The translations under genes and the position numbers were made by a program. Shown piece after piece: positions 45,136 to 53,544 of a stretch of 64,000 nucleotides of DNA. The stretch's first letter is position 1. Every line of letters begins with the position of its first letter. Below the pieces are notes generated by a model. It was not told the DNA's origin. It worked only from the letters and a program-made list of their open reading frames with translations, and did not search any database. The stretch is from Nocardioides sp. IC4_145 (GTDB taxonomy: Bacteria; Actinomycetota; Actinomycetes; Propionibacteriales; Nocardioidaceae): NCBI RefSeq assembly GCF_011250565.1, contig NZ_JAANMS010000019.1, forward strand, positions 1 to 64,000. The letters are read 5' to 3'.

Positions 45136-45229
45136 GTGAGGTTCATCGGGGACCCGATGAACCTCACGGTCCCCCGCTGAAGTCTTGTCGGGGCACCATC
45201 AGCTTCATCGGGGCCCCGGCAGAGCTGAC
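45136..45229 (-). repeat. 94-base three-hairpin element, copy 2 (inverted)
   Basis: Three abutting palindromes, again 32, 30 and 32 bases: 45136-45167 (arms GTGAGGTTCATCGG/CCGATGAACCTCAC), 45168-45197 (stem GGTCCCCCG/CGGGGCACC, one mismatch) and 45198-45229 (core CAGCTTCATCGGGG). The reverse complement of the copy at 5698-5791 aligns to it gap-free with about 68 of 94 identical. Core pairs C-G have become G-C on both sides of three stems. It lies upstream of the rhodanese gene in the orientation copy 1 has to malic enzyme. Confidence 0.85.
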
Positions 45230-45241
45230 GCCCACCGCCGG

Positions 45242-46108
45242 CTACTTCAGCAGCCTCGACATCCGCCGGTCGGCGAGCGGCTTGCCGCCGGTCTGGCAGG
45301 TGGGGCAGTACTGCAGGCTGGAGTCGGCGAAGGACACTTCGCGGACGGTGTCGCCGCAGACCGGGCACGGCTGCCCGGTGCGGCCGTGGACGGCGAGGTG
45401 CGACTTCTTCTCGCCCTTCAGCTCGCTCGCCGCGAGGCCGCGCGAGCGGTCGACCGCGTCGCCGATGGTAGTGCGCAACGCGGCGTACAGGCCCTGGAGC
45501 TCCTCGCCCTCGATCGAGCTCGCCGGCTTGTACGGCGACATCCGTGCCGCGTGCAGGATCTCGTCGGAGTAGGCGTTGCCGATCCCCGCGATCGTGCCCT
45601 GGTGGCGCAGCACGCCCTTGATCTGCTTGCGGCCCTCGCGCTGGAGGATCTCGCCGAGCCGCTCGGCGGTGAAGTCGTCGGTGAGCGGGTCCGGGCCGAG
45701 CGTGGCGATGCCGGGCACGTCGTGCGGGTCGCGCACGACGTACATCGCCAGGCTCTTGCGCGTGCCCGCCTCGGTGACGTCGAGGCCGGAGCCGTCGTCG
45801 AGCACGATCCGCACCGCCAGCGTCGACTTGTTGCTGGGCTTGGGCGGGATCGTCGGCACCTCGTCGCGCCACCGCACCCAGCCGGCGCGGGCCAGGTGCA
45901 GCACCAGGTGGGTGCCGGAGCAGTCGAGGTCGAGGAACTTGCCGTGCCGCGTCACGTCGTCGACCAGCGTGCCCTCGAGCGCCGACAGCGGCGGGTCGAA
46001 GGTCTTCAGCGCGCTGAACGCCGCGATGTGGACCTTGACGATCGCGCGTCCGTCGAGCCGGCCCTTGAGGTCGAGGGCCAGCGCTTCCACCTCGGGCAGC
46101 TCGGGCAC
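45242..46108 (-). CDS. Fpg/Nei-family DNA glycosylase/AP lyase
   Basis: 288 residues. The catalytic N-terminus is Pro-Glu-Leu-Pro-Glu-Val-Glu directly after the GTG start at 46108, as needed for Schiff-base chemistry on damaged bases. The H2TH region is GIGNAYSDEILHAARMSP, and a C4 zinc finger CPVCG...CPTC leads into GGKPLADRRMSRLLK with the DNA-contacting Arg. It removes oxidised bases. It differs from the main MutM in sequence, so it is one of the additional actinobacterial Fpg/Nei proteins. TAGGCT lies 6 bases before the start. Confidence 0.94.
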   Translation of the reverse strand: MPELPEVEALALDLKGRLDGRAIVKVHIAAFSALKTFDPPLSALEGTLVDDVTRHGKFLDLDCSGTHLVLHLARAGWVRWRDEVPTIPPKPSNKSTLAVRIVLDDGSGLDVTEAGTRKSLAMYVVRDPHDVPGIATLGPDPLTDDFTAERLGEILQREGRKQIKGVLRHQGTIAGIGNAYSDEILHAARMSPYKPASSIEGEELQGLYAALRTTIGDAVDRSRGLAASELKGEKKSHLAVHGRTGQPCPVCGDTVREVSFADSSLQYCPTCQTGGKPLADRRMSRLLK

Positions 46109-46162
46109 CTCGCGAGCCTAGCCATCCGCGTCGAGCAGCGGGGGTCCAGCGGCGGGTCGGGG

Positions 46163-46579
46163 TCAGGCGTCGTACTTCTCGCGGTGCTCCTCGCGCAGCC
46201 GGCGGTACGTCGCGTCGCCGGCGGCCGCGTCCCACGCGGCCTTGAACACCGCCGCCGCCTCGGCCTTGACCTGCGCCTTCTCGCCCTCCTGCCGGTTGGC
46301 GTACCGGCGGGCGCGGGTGTAGCCCATCTGCAGGTACTTGCGCGCCAGGTCGGCCCCCACGAAGTCGCCGTCCGCGAGGTAGCCACGAAACCGCTCGGCG
46401 ATCGCCGCGCTCGACCGCTCCGCCTTCTCCACCGTCGCGAACTCCCACAGCGGCAGCAGCTCGGACTTGTAGGGCTCCACGTGGAACACGCCCTGCTCGC
46501 CGCGCCCCACCGCGTACAGCTCCGGGTGCGCGCGCAGGTCGAGCGAGGAGTAGTCGAGGGAGTAGTCGAAGCCGCGCAC
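46163..46579 (-). CDS. DUF4385-like conserved protein
   Basis: 138 residues with FDYSLDYSSLDLRAHPELYAVGRGEQGVFHVEPYKSELLPLW and LARKYLQMGYTRARRYANRQEGEK, which I recognise as the DUF4385 pattern. Function unknown; found in bacteria, phages and plants. Soluble, rich in aromatic and charged residues. GTG 46579 is used; the coding pattern may extend upstream (SRGWANGYRDV) with only CTG as a possible start. Confidence 0.78.
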   Translation of the reverse strand: MRGFDYSLDYSSLDLRAHPELYAVGRGEQGVFHVEPYKSELLPLWEFATVEKAERSSAAIAERFRGYLADGDFVGADLARKYLQMGYTRARRYANRQEGEKAQVKAEAAAVFKAAWDAAAGDATYRRLREEHREKYDA

Positions 46580-46644
46580 GACGTCGCGGTACCCGTTGGC
46601 CCAACCCCGTGACAGGGGCCACTCCCCGGGGGCACCATGGGTCG

Positions 46645-46896
46645 ATGACCGCCGCGCGCCCGCTCCCGGTCTCGGGCTCCATCCACCTCGACGCCCGAGG
46701 TGGCGACCGCGCGCTGCGGGTCTCCTGGCACCACGAGTCCGGCCTCGTCGTGCTGTCGCTGTGGCACGGCAACGTCTGCTCCGGCTCCTTCCGGCTCCCC
46801 GTCGACGAGGTCCCCGCGCTGGTCGAGGCGCTGCGCACCGGGCTCGACCAGCAGTACGACGTCGCGCTCGGCCGCCGGCTGGACTCCGCCGGCTGA
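46645..46896 (+). CDS. Small conserved protein of unknown function
   Basis: 83 residues, divergent from the DUF4385 gene. LRVSWHHESGLVVLSLWHGNVCSGSFRLPVDEVPALVEALRTGL resembles a small actinobacterial family with a beta-sheet and one helix. CACCAT lies 6 bases before ATG 46645. It could start at ATG 46609, but the later one fits the start-site pattern of this window. Confidence 0.65.
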   Translation: MTAARPLPVSGSIHLDARGGDRALRVSWHHESGLVVLSLWHGNVCSGSFRLPVDEVPALVEALRTGLDQQYDVALGRRLDSAG

Positions 46897-46940
46897 CGCG
46901 TCTCCATCTTCCGGCGGGGTCGTCACCTCTGTCGACACGC

Positions 46941-46960
46941 GTCTAGCGGATCCCCTAGAC
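46941..46960. promoter_or_regulatory. Palindrome upstream of the ATPase gene
   Basis: GTCTAGCGGATCCCCTAGAC, palindromic at 18 of 20 positions, with nested GGATCC. It lies around the -35 position relative to the GATACC box (46975-46980) that precedes ATG 46989, so it probably binds a repressor or activator of this single gene. Confidence 0.6.
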
Positions 46961-46988
46961 ACCCGGATATCGCCGATACCGTCGAGTC

Positions 46989-48182
46989 ATGGACCCGATC
47001 CGCAACCCCTACGCGCCAGGAGCGGGCCAGCGTCCGCCGGAGCTGGCGGGGCGCGACCGTGAGCTGGAGCAGTTCGAGATCACCCTCGAGCGGGTGGCGG
47101 CGGGGCGGCCGGAGCGGAGCATGGTCCTCTCCGGCCTGCGCGGCGTCGGGAAGACCGTGCTGCTCAACGCCCTGCGCAGCCAGGCGGTGAAGCGGGCGTG
47201 GGGGACCGGGAAGATCGAGGCCCGGCCCGACCGCAGCATCCGGGTGCCGGTGGCGCAGGCCGTCCACGCTGCGGTGCGCGAAGTGGCGCACCGGCACCGC
47301 GACCCCGACCGGGTGGACCAGGTGGCCGGCGTGCTCAAGGCGTACGCGCTGCGCACGACCCTCGCCGACCGCAAGGGCCTCGGCTGGGTGCCGCCGCTCG
47401 ACGTACCGGCCACGAAGGGCCGCGCGGACTCCGGCGACCTCGAGCTGGACCTGCTCGAGCTCTTCACCGACGTCGCGGGCCTCGCCGGCGACCTCGGCGT
47501 CGGGATCGCGGTCTTCGTCGACGAGATGCAGGACATCGAGGCCGGCGAGCTCGCCGCGCTGTGCGGGGCGTGCCACGAGATCAGCCAGCAGGGCGCGCCG
47601 CTGGTCGTGGTCGGGGCGGGTCTGCCGCACCTGCCGGTGGCGCTGGCGGCCTCGCGGTCCTACTCCGAGCGACTCTTCCGCTACGTCTCCGTCGACCGGC
47701 TGCCGCGGGAGATGGCCGACCGGGCCTGGCGGGTGCCGGCCGCCGACGAGGGCGTGGAGTTCGAGCAGGAGGCGCTCGACGAGCTCTACCGCCTCACCGA
47801 CGGCTACCCCTACTTCGTGCAGGCCTACGGCAAGGTCGTCTGGGACGCCGCGGTCGGCTCGCCGATCGGTGTGGACGACGTCGCCGAGGCCGCGCCGCTG
47901 GCCGAGTCGGAGCTGGCGATCGGCTTCTTCGGGGCACGCTACGAGCGCGCGACGCCGGCCGAGCGCGACTACATGACCGCGATGGCCGACCTGGGGGCGG
48001 ACGGCGCCACGGGCGACGGTCCGGTGGCCACCGCCGAGGTGGCCCGCCACCTCGACCGCAAGCCGCAGTCGCTCTCCCCGGCGCGCGACGGGCTGATCAA
48101 GAAGGGGCTCGTCTACTCCGGCGAGCGCGGCTCGGTCGCGTTCACCGTGCCACACTTCGGCCGCTTCCTGCGCGCCCGCTGA
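46989..48182 (+). CDS. AAA/STAND-type ATPase with C-terminal winged-helix region
   Basis: 397 residues. GRDRELEQFEITLERVAAGRPERSMVLSGLRGVGKTVLL holds Walker A near residue 56; IAVFVDEMQDIEAGELAAL is Walker B. RALYRLTDGYP-type segment (YRLTDGYPYFVQAYG) is the sensor-2/lid pattern of archaeal-ATPase and ORC-like folds. The C-terminal part (ATAEVARHLDRKPQSLSPARDGLIKKGLVYSGERGSVAF) is a winged helix. This looks like a DNA-binding molecular switch; targets unknown. Confidence 0.85.
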   Translation: MDPIRNPYAPGAGQRPPELAGRDRELEQFEITLERVAAGRPERSMVLSGLRGVGKTVLLNALRSQAVKRAWGTGKIEARPDRSIRVPVAQAVHAAVREVAHRHRDPDRVDQVAGVLKAYALRTTLADRKGLGWVPPLDVPATKGRADSGDLELDLLELFTDVAGLAGDLGVGIAVFVDEMQDIEAGELAALCGACHEISQQGAPLVVVGAGLPHLPVALAASRSYSERLFRYVSVDRLPREMADRAWRVPAADEGVEFEQEALDELYRLTDGYPYFVQAYGKVVWDAAVGSPIGVDDVAEAAPLAESELAIGFFGARYERATPAERDYMTAMADLGADGATGDGPVATAEVARHLDRKPQSLSPARDGLIKKGLVYSGERGSVAFTVPHFGRFLRAR

Positions 48183-48204
48183 CCCGGTGGGGGACGATGG
48201 GCCG

Positions 48205-49008
48205 GTGCGCCCCGACCCCGACCCGGCGAGCCGTCCGCAGGTCGTCGCCCACCGCGGTGCGAGCGAGGAGCGGGCCGAGCACACGCTCGGGGCGTACGTC
48301 GCCGCGCTGGACGCCGGCGCCGACGCGCTCGAGTGCGACGTCCGCCTGACCGCCGACGGCCACCTGGTCTGCGTGCACGACCGCAACCTCAAGCGGACCG
48401 CCACCCGTCGCGGCGTGGTCTCCACGATGGAGCTGGCCGAGCTGACCGAGCTCGACTTCGCCTCCTGGAAGAACCCCTGGGCCGACCTCGACGACGAGGC
48501 GCCCGAGCGCGACGAGGAGCACGACCGGGTGCTCACGCTCCGCAAGCTCTGCGAGGTCGCGGCCGACTACGACCGCCGCATCGAGGTCGCGATCGAGACC
48601 AAGCACCCGACGCGCTACAGCGGACTGGTCGAGAAGCGGGTCGTCGAGCTGCTGCGCGACTTCGGCTGGGACCGGGCGGGCACGCCCGCGCGGGTGATGA
48701 GCTTCAGCTTCACCGCGCTGCAGCGGGTCGAGCGGCTCGCGCCGGAGGTGCCGCTGGTGATGCTGATGGAGCGCGCGCAGTACTGGCCGGCCCTGCGCCG
48801 CGTCATCGGCAGGGACTGGCTGGTCGGGCCGGGCGTCGAGGAGCTCGCCGACCACCGGTGGCTCGGGCCGCGCATCACCAGCGCCGGGCACGACATGCAC
48901 GTGTGGACGGTCAACAGCCGCGACGACCTCGACCTGTGCCTGGAGCTGGGGGTCAAGGCGGTCATCACCGACCGCCCGGCGTACGTCCTCGACCAGCTCG
49001 GCGCCTAG
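48205..49008 (+). CDS. Glycerophosphodiester phosphodiesterase
   Basis: 267 residues. VVAHRGASEERAEHTLGAY, ECDVRLTADGHLVCVHD and AIETKHP carry the His and Glu/Asp residues of the GDPD TIM barrel, and HVWTVNSRDDLDLCLELGVKAVITDRP closes it. It releases alcohols from glycerophosphodiesters to glycerol-3-phosphate. No signal peptide. GTG 48205 is preferred (GACGAT 6 bases upstream); GTG 48187 is an alternative. The DUF5926 gene follows after 26 bases. Confidence 0.93.
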   Translation: MRPDPDPASRPQVVAHRGASEERAEHTLGAYVAALDAGADALECDVRLTADGHLVCVHDRNLKRTATRRGVVSTMELAELTELDFASWKNPWADLDDEAPERDEEHDRVLTLRKLCEVAADYDRRIEVAIETKHPTRYSGLVEKRVVELLRDFGWDRAGTPARVMSFSFTALQRVERLAPEVPLVMLMERAQYWPALRRVIGRDWLVGPGVEELADHRWLGPRITSAGHDMHVWTVNSRDDLDLCLELGVKAVITDRPAYVLDQLGA

Positions 49009-49034
49009 CTTCTCGGTACGCCTAGTCTTCGCCC

Positions 49035-49979
49035 ATGGCGAAGAAGTCCCGCACCAAGTCCCGTACGACGGCCGCCAGCGCCCCGGCGGAGGGCGCGGTC
49101 GGCCCGCGCCAGCCCTGCCCGTGCGGGTCGGGCAAGCGGTACAAGGCTTGCCACGGCGCGCCGGGCGGTGCGGCCGCGCCGTACGTCGCCCGACCCTTCG
49201 AGGGCCTGCCCTCGGAGTGCGACATCGTCGCGATGCGCGAGCTCGTGCCCGCCGCGACCGCGCCGCTCACGCTGAAGGACGACCCGGAGCGGACCGTGGT
49301 GCTCGCCTCGCTGCTGCCGATGGCGGCCCCCGCGATGGCTCGCGAGAGCGGCCAGACCTGGCTCGGCCTCCAGGTCCAGCACGCCTTCGGCGACCCGTCG
49401 CGCGACCTCGCCGCGGCGCTCCAGGCGGCCCTCGCGGCCGACGAGCCGGGCATCGTCAGCATGGTGGAGCCGCCCGCCGAGGGCCCGCGCCTGCAGGACC
49501 TGGTGACCGGCGACAAGCTCGACGTCACCGTGCACGACGGCTTCGAGTTCTGGATCGCCGACCTCGAGGACACCACCGGGATGGAGGCAGCGCTGGAGCA
49601 GGCCAACGGCGCCGCGACCCCGACGGCCCGCCTGACCGGTGTCGAGGCGGCGTACTGGACCAACGTCGGCACCAAGGAGCACCTGCGCTGGGTGATGCCC
49701 GAGCCCGAGGACGAGCTGCTCACCGCGCTCGCGCGGCTGCACGTCGCCGGGCGCGACGTGCTGGTCCCGGACTCGCGCTTCGTCGGGATGTTCCGCGCGC
49801 ACGGCCTGCTCGCTCCGGTCTGGGACCTCCCGCTCGGCACGGGCGCGGAGGCGCTGGAGGAGCCTGCGGACCGGTTCGCCCAGGACCTCGCCGAGGTGCT
49901 GGCCGACACCTCCGACCTCACCTCCGAGGAGCGCTCCGCCCGGTCCGGCCTCGCCGGCCGTCAGGTGACGATCCGCTGA
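49035..49979 (+). CDS. DUF5926 protein with SEC-C zinc motif
   Basis: 314 residues. A basic N-terminus (MAKKSRTKSRT) precedes the SEC-C motif PCPCGSGKRYKACHG, which binds zinc. The rest (ATAPLTLKDDPERTVVLASLLPMAAPAM, GVEAAYWTNVGTKEHLRWVMPEPEDELL) is the actinobacterial DUF5926 core, typically beside a GDPD gene as here. Function unknown. TAGTCT ends 6 bases before ATG 49035. Confidence 0.9.
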   Translation: MAKKSRTKSRTTAASAPAEGAVGPRQPCPCGSGKRYKACHGAPGGAAAPYVARPFEGLPSECDIVAMRELVPAATAPLTLKDDPERTVVLASLLPMAAPAMARESGQTWLGLQVQHAFGDPSRDLAAALQAALAADEPGIVSMVEPPAEGPRLQDLVTGDKLDVTVHDGFEFWIADLEDTTGMEAALEQANGAATPTARLTGVEAAYWTNVGTKEHLRWVMPEPEDELLTALARLHVAGRDVLVPDSRFVGMFRAHGLLAPVWDLPLGTGAEALEEPADRFAQDLAEVLADTSDLTSEERSARSGLAGRQVTIR

Positions 49980-50025
49980 CCGACGGCGAGAGGGACACGG
50001 TCCGTGCCCCTCTCGCCAGCACGGC

Positions 50026-51111
50026 TCAGCCCACCGCTCGGCGCAGCACCCACGGCTGGAGCCGCGAGTAGCCCTTGACCGACGTGCGCCGCACCCGGCG
50101 GAAGCGGAACGGGAGGTCGCCCGCGTCGGTCTCGTCGCTGGTCTCGTCGCTGGTCTCGGCGCTGCCGGGTGTGCCGTCGCCGCTGTCGTCGCCGTCGTCG
50201 GCGCGACCGGAGAGCGTCCGGTACGCCCCGCGGTCGACCAGCACCGTGCCCGGCCGGGCGATCGAGGTGAGCCGCGCCGCGATGTTGACCGTCGGGCCGA
50301 ACACGTCGCCGAGCCGGCTGACCACCTCGCCGTACGCCATGCCGGCGCGCACTTGCGGGAACGGGTCGTCCTCGTCCGCCCCGCGCTCGACCATCGCGAG
50401 CGCGGCCGCGGCCGCGGCGGCCGGGTCGTCGGCGACCAGCAGGACCTCGTCGCCGATGTTCTTGATGACCCGTCCGCCGTGCTCGACGGCGATGTCGGTG
50501 CAGACCGACTCGAAGCCCTCGAGCCAGCCGACCAGGCCCGCCTCGTCGAGGGACTTGCTGCGGAAGGTGTAGCCGACGATGTCGACGAAGACGACGGCCA
50601 GCGGTGCCGCGGGCGCCCCGGGAGCGTCGATCGCCAGCAGCCGTCCGGCGGCGCTGACCAGGTGGCGACGCCACACGTAGGCCTGGAGCGCCTCGACCCG
50701 GGGCAGCACCTCCTCGGCCAGCTCGGCGACCCGGGCCACCGGGTCGCCCACGCCCTCCTCGAGCGCGACGTCGGCCAGCAGCGTGGTCTGCCACTCGGCC
50801 AACCGGGCGAAGCTGCGGCCCCAGGTGCGCACCAGGGCGGCCTGCCGGTCCTCGGTGAGCACGCCGAGCTCGACCAGCTCCACGGCCTGCCGCAGCGACG
50901 CGACGTCGAGCGGGGTGAACGCGACGTCGTCGTGGTCGGCCTGGGGGAACCCCAGCCACCGCCACAGCTCCTTGGCCACCTCCTCGGCGACGCCGGACTG
51001 CTCCAGCACCTGGTCGCGGGTGAGGCTCGGCGTCCCCTCGAGGAGGAACCGCTCGACCGCGTCGACGGCGCCGGTCAGGTCGAGCCGGTCGCCCCCGGCG
51101 CCGTCGGTCAC
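50026..51111 (-). CDS. Class III adenylate/guanylate cyclase
   Basis: 361 residues. The C-terminal cyclase domain has VVFVDIVGYTF (metal Asp), KNIGDEVLLV (second metal Asp) and FGPTVNIAARLTSIARPG (transition-state Asn/Arg). An acidic insert (DDGDDSGDGTPGSAETSDE) interrupts it near the end. The N-terminal half is helical, starting with an adenylate cyclase regulatory-type segment (LTRDQVLEQSGVAEEVAKELWRWLGFP). GTG 51111 starts 2 bases after the stop of the cyclic-nucleotide-binding gene, so the two are one operon. Confidence 0.93.
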   Translation of the reverse strand: MTDGAGGDRLDLTGAVDAVERFLLEGTPSLTRDQVLEQSGVAEEVAKELWRWLGFPQADHDDVAFTPLDVASLRQAVELVELGVLTEDRQAALVRTWGRSFARLAEWQTTLLADVALEEGVGDPVARVAELAEEVLPRVEALQAYVWRRHLVSAAGRLLAIDAPGAPAAPLAVVFVDIVGYTFRSKSLDEAGLVGWLEGFESVCTDIAVEHGGRVIKNIGDEVLLVADDPAAAAAAALAMVERGADEDDPFPQVRAGMAYGEVVSRLGDVFGPTVNIAARLTSIARPGTVLVDRGAYRTLSGRADDGDDSGDGTPGSAETSDETSDETDAGDLPFRFRRVRRTSVKGYSRLQPWVLRRAVG

Positions 51112-51113
51112 GG

Positions 51114-51476
51114 CTAGCGGGACTCGACCACGGCGTTCAACGCCTCGCGGAACGACGGCATCTCGTCGGACAGCTTCTCGACGGCCTCGGCCGTGAGGTG
51201 GATGAGGTCGAGCGGGGTCAGCGCGACGATCGAGGCGGTGCGCAGCGAGTGACCGACGATGGCCTTCTCGCCCATGATGTCGCCGGGGCCGAGCTGGGCG
51301 ATCTCCTCCTTGCCCCGACGGACCGACACGCGCCCCTCGAGCAGGATGTACGCCTTGTCTGCAGGGGTCCGCTCCGAGATCGGCGACCAGCCCTCGGGCA
51401 GGTGCACCCGGGTGCCGGCGGCACTGATCCGGGCGACCTCCTGCGGGGTGAAGCTCTCGAAGAACGAGACGCTCAT
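51114..51476 (-). CDS. Stand-alone cyclic-nucleotide-binding domain protein
   Basis: 120 residues, a complete cNMP beta-barrel without a DNA-binding domain. The phosphate-binding cassette reads LGPGDIMGEKAIVGHSLRTASIVAL: the Glu for ribose and the Arg for phosphate are present. It cannot be a CRP-type regulator by itself, so it probably acts as sensor or buffer with the cyclase coded directly downstream. ATG 51476 has a GAGGAAGGAA ribosome site. Confidence 0.9.
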   Translation of the reverse strand: MSVSFFESFTPQEVARISAAGTRVHLPEGWSPISERTPADKAYILLEGRVSVRRGKEEIAQLGPGDIMGEKAIVGHSLRTASIVALTPLDLIHLTAEAVEKLSDEMPSFREALNAVVESR

Positions 51477-51546
51477 GTGCGTTCCTTCCTCACCGCGAAC
51501 GGTGCGACGGCGGGTCCCCTCCCGGCGCCGATCCTCGCAGACCGCC

Positions 51547-51604
51547 CCTGACCTGGGAAGGAGACGGCCACCACACTGGTGGCAGGTCGATCCTCCAGGT
51601 CAGG
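51547..51604 (-). terminator. Two-level hairpin at the end of arcA
   Basis: CCTGACCTGG (51547-51556) pairs with CCAGGTCAGG (51595-51604), which overlaps the arcA stop. Inside, GCCACC and GGTGGC (51567-51583) form a second stem. It separates arcA from the promoter of the cNMP-binding gene on the same strand. Confidence 0.65.
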
Positions 51605-52847
51605 CGGGCAGCGGGTCCCGCGCGACCGGGCAGCTCATGCAGCGCGGGCCGCCGCGACCGGAGCCCAGCTCCGAGCCCGCGATCCGCACGACCTCGATGC
51701 CGGCCGCCTCGAGGCGGTCGTTGGTCTCCACGTTGCGCTCGTAGGCCACCGCCACCCGCGGGGAGAGCGCGAGGGTGTTGTTGCCGTCGTCCCACTGCTC
51801 GCGCTCGGCGGTCACGGGGTCCAGGCCGGTGTCGATCTGGTGGAGCGCGTCGATGCCCATCGCCCGCGCGGCCGCCACCAGGAACGGTTCGGCGCGAGCC
51901 ACCTCGAGCACCTGCGCGTCGGCGTCGTCGGCCGGCTCGGCGAGCGTGACGGCGTACGCCGTGAGGGAGTCGGCGATGTTCGGGTACATCACGATCTTGT
52001 CGACGTCGACCATCGTGCAGACCGTGTCGAGGTGCATCGTGGCCCGCTCCTGGGCGATCGGCACGGCGAGCACCGTGTGCGCCAGGTCGGCGTGGAAGAC
52101 CTGCCGGGCGAACCGCTCGACGCCCGCGGGTGTCGTCCGCTCGCCGACGCCGACCGCGATCACCCCCGGCGCGAGCAGCAGCACGTCGCCGCCCTCGACG
52201 TGCTCGCTGTGCCAGCCGTGCAGGCGACGCGTCCCGTGGAACCGGGGGTGCTCGGTGTAGATCAGCTCGGTCAGCTGGGTCTCGCGCTTGCGGGCCGGCA
52301 TGGACAGCGACGTGATCGCGACCCGGTCGCGGACCCAGACGCTCGAGTCGCGGGTGAACAGCAGGTTCGGCAGCGGGTCGACGAGGAAGTCGTCGTGGGA
52401 GAGCAACGAGGTCACCAGGCCGAAGCCGCCGCGGACCTCGTCGTTGCGGATGCCGGCGGTGAGGTACTCCGTCAGCTCCGCCGGCGACGCGTCGCGCAGG
52501 AACCCGGCGAGGTAGCCGCGCATCGTGTCGCCGAGGTGCAGCCCGGTCAGCGCCGAGGTGATGGCGTGGTTGCGCGCCGACTCCTGCTCGAGGGTCTCGG
52601 CGAGCAGCTCGGTCAGGTAGAGCACCTCGACGTCGCGGTGGCGCAGCGCCTCCGCGAAGGCGTCGTGCTCCTCCTGGGCTCGGGCCACCCACGGGATGCC
52701 GTCGAAGAGCAGCTTGTCGTTGTTGCGCGGGGTCAGCCGCTTGAGCTCCGGGCCCGGGCGGTGCAGCACGACCGTCCGCAGACGGCCGACCTCGCTGTCC
52801 GCGCCGTGCGGGACGGCGTTCCGGACGGTGCTCGCGGGCTCGCTCAT
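51600..52847 (-). CDS. arcA: Arginine deiminase
   Basis: Hydrolyses arginine to citrulline and ammonia. 415 residues. The nucleophilic Cys is in [11 protein letters not shown] near the end; catalytic His and Glu in [10 protein letters not shown] and catalytic Asp in [12 protein letters not shown] are present. The ornithine transcarbamylase and carbamate kinase that complete the ATP-yielding pathway are not adjacent, so use in acid or nitrogen metabolism is equally likely. TAGAGT lies 7 bases before ATG 52847. Confidence 0.96.
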   Translation of the reverse strand: MSEPASTVRNAVPHGADSEVGRLRTVVLHRPGPELKRLTPRNNDKLLFDGIPWVARAQEEHDAFAEALRHRDVEVLYLTELLAETLEQESARNHAITSALTGLHLGDTMRGYLAGFLRDASPAELTEYLTAGIRNDEVRGGFGLVTSLLSHDDFLVDPLPNLLFTRDSSVWVRDRVAITSLSMPARKRETQLTELIYTEHPRFHGTRRLHGWHSEHVEGGDVLLLAPGVIAVGVGERTTPAGVERFARQVFHADLAHTVLAVPIAQERATMHLDTVCTMVDVDKIVMYPNIADSLTAYAVTLAEPADDADAQVLEVARAEPFLVAAARAMGIDALHQIDTGLDPVTAEREQWDDGNNTLALSPRVAVAYERNVETNDRLEAAGIEVVRIAGSELGSGRGGPRCMSCPVARDPLPA

Positions 52848-52866
52848 GCCGGGAACTCTAGGCCGC

Positions 52867-53469
52867 TCAGCGCACGAGCTCCCAGATCAAGAACGCCTCC
52901 AGCACCAGGCAGACCGCGGCGCCGGCGTAGAACAGCACGTGCATCGGCAGCCACCGCATCAGCGCGCGCCCGACGACCACCGCGAGGGCGCTGACCGCGA
53001 GCAGCGCGCCGAGGGCGCCGAGGAAGACCTCCAGCGGCGCCTCGTAGCGGGCCACCAGCGAGATCGTGAGCAGCTGGCTCAGGTCGCCCCACTCCGCGGC
53101 GAGCAGCACGAGGAACGACGCCAGCACCGCGCGCCAGCCGGTCGCCGGCTTCGCCTTCTCGGCGAACTCGTCGCCTTCGTCGGCCGCCGCCTCCCGCTGG
53201 TGTGCCCGCGCCTCGCGGAGCAGCACGAACGCGCCGACGAGGAACAGCGCGGCGGCGGCGATCTTCACCACCTCCTCGGGCAGGAACGACGCCGCGTGGC
53301 CCAGCAGCACGGCGATCGTCGTCTGCACCGCGAAGGCCAGCCCGACCCCCAGCCACACCAGCAGCGGGCGGTACCGCGTCGAGAGGACGAGCGTGGCCAG
53401 GAACGTCTTGTCCGGCAGCTCGACCACGAAGATCGTGCCGAAGGCGATCGCCGCGATGGCGAGGTCCAT
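52867..53469 (-). CDS. TMEM165/GDT1-family cation transporter
   Basis: 200 residues with six or so helices in two repeats. The two signature motifs are [13 protein letters not shown] near residue 17 and [13 protein letters not shown] near 125 (E-x-G/P-D-K/L-T/S). Bacterial relatives export manganese, or calcium, in exchange for protons. A charged loop ([18 protein letters not shown]) links the repeats. I looked for a manganese riboswitch in the short upstream region and saw none; a terminator hairpin lies there instead. Confidence 0.9.
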   Translation of the reverse strand: MDLAIAAIAFGTIFVVELPDKTFLATLVLSTRYRPLLVWLGVGLAFAVQTTIAVLLGHAASFLPEEVVKIAAAALFLVGAFVLLREARAHQREAAADEGDEFAEKAKPATGWRAVLASFLVLLAAEWGDLSQLLTISLVARYEAPLEVFLGALGALLAVSALAVVVGRALMRWLPMHVLFYAGAAVCLVLEAFLIWELVR

Positions 53470-53517
53470 GGAGTGCTGCTTTCAGGTGCGGGGATCCGAC
53501 CCAGAAGGGTAGGCGCC

Positions 53518-53543
53518 CCACCCGCTGGTCGAGCAGCGGGTGG
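53518..53543 (-). terminator. Terminator of pheA
   Basis: CCACCCGCTG-GTCGAG-CAGCGGGTGG: a perfect 10-bp stem with a 6-base loop starting one base after the pheA stop codon region on the minus strand. It insulates the GDT1 gene, which follows. Confidence 0.75.
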
Positions 53544-53544
53544 C

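Noticed and set aside
45111..46907. The rhodanese frame stays open far upstream on the minus strand
   Set aside because: The extension runs through the three-hairpin element and antisense to the glycosylase frame; family length supports the ATG at 45110.
53470..53517. A manganese (yybP-ykoY) riboswitch before the GDT1-like transporter
   Set aside because: The gap is under 50 bases and lacks the conserved internal loops; only the pheA terminator is seen.
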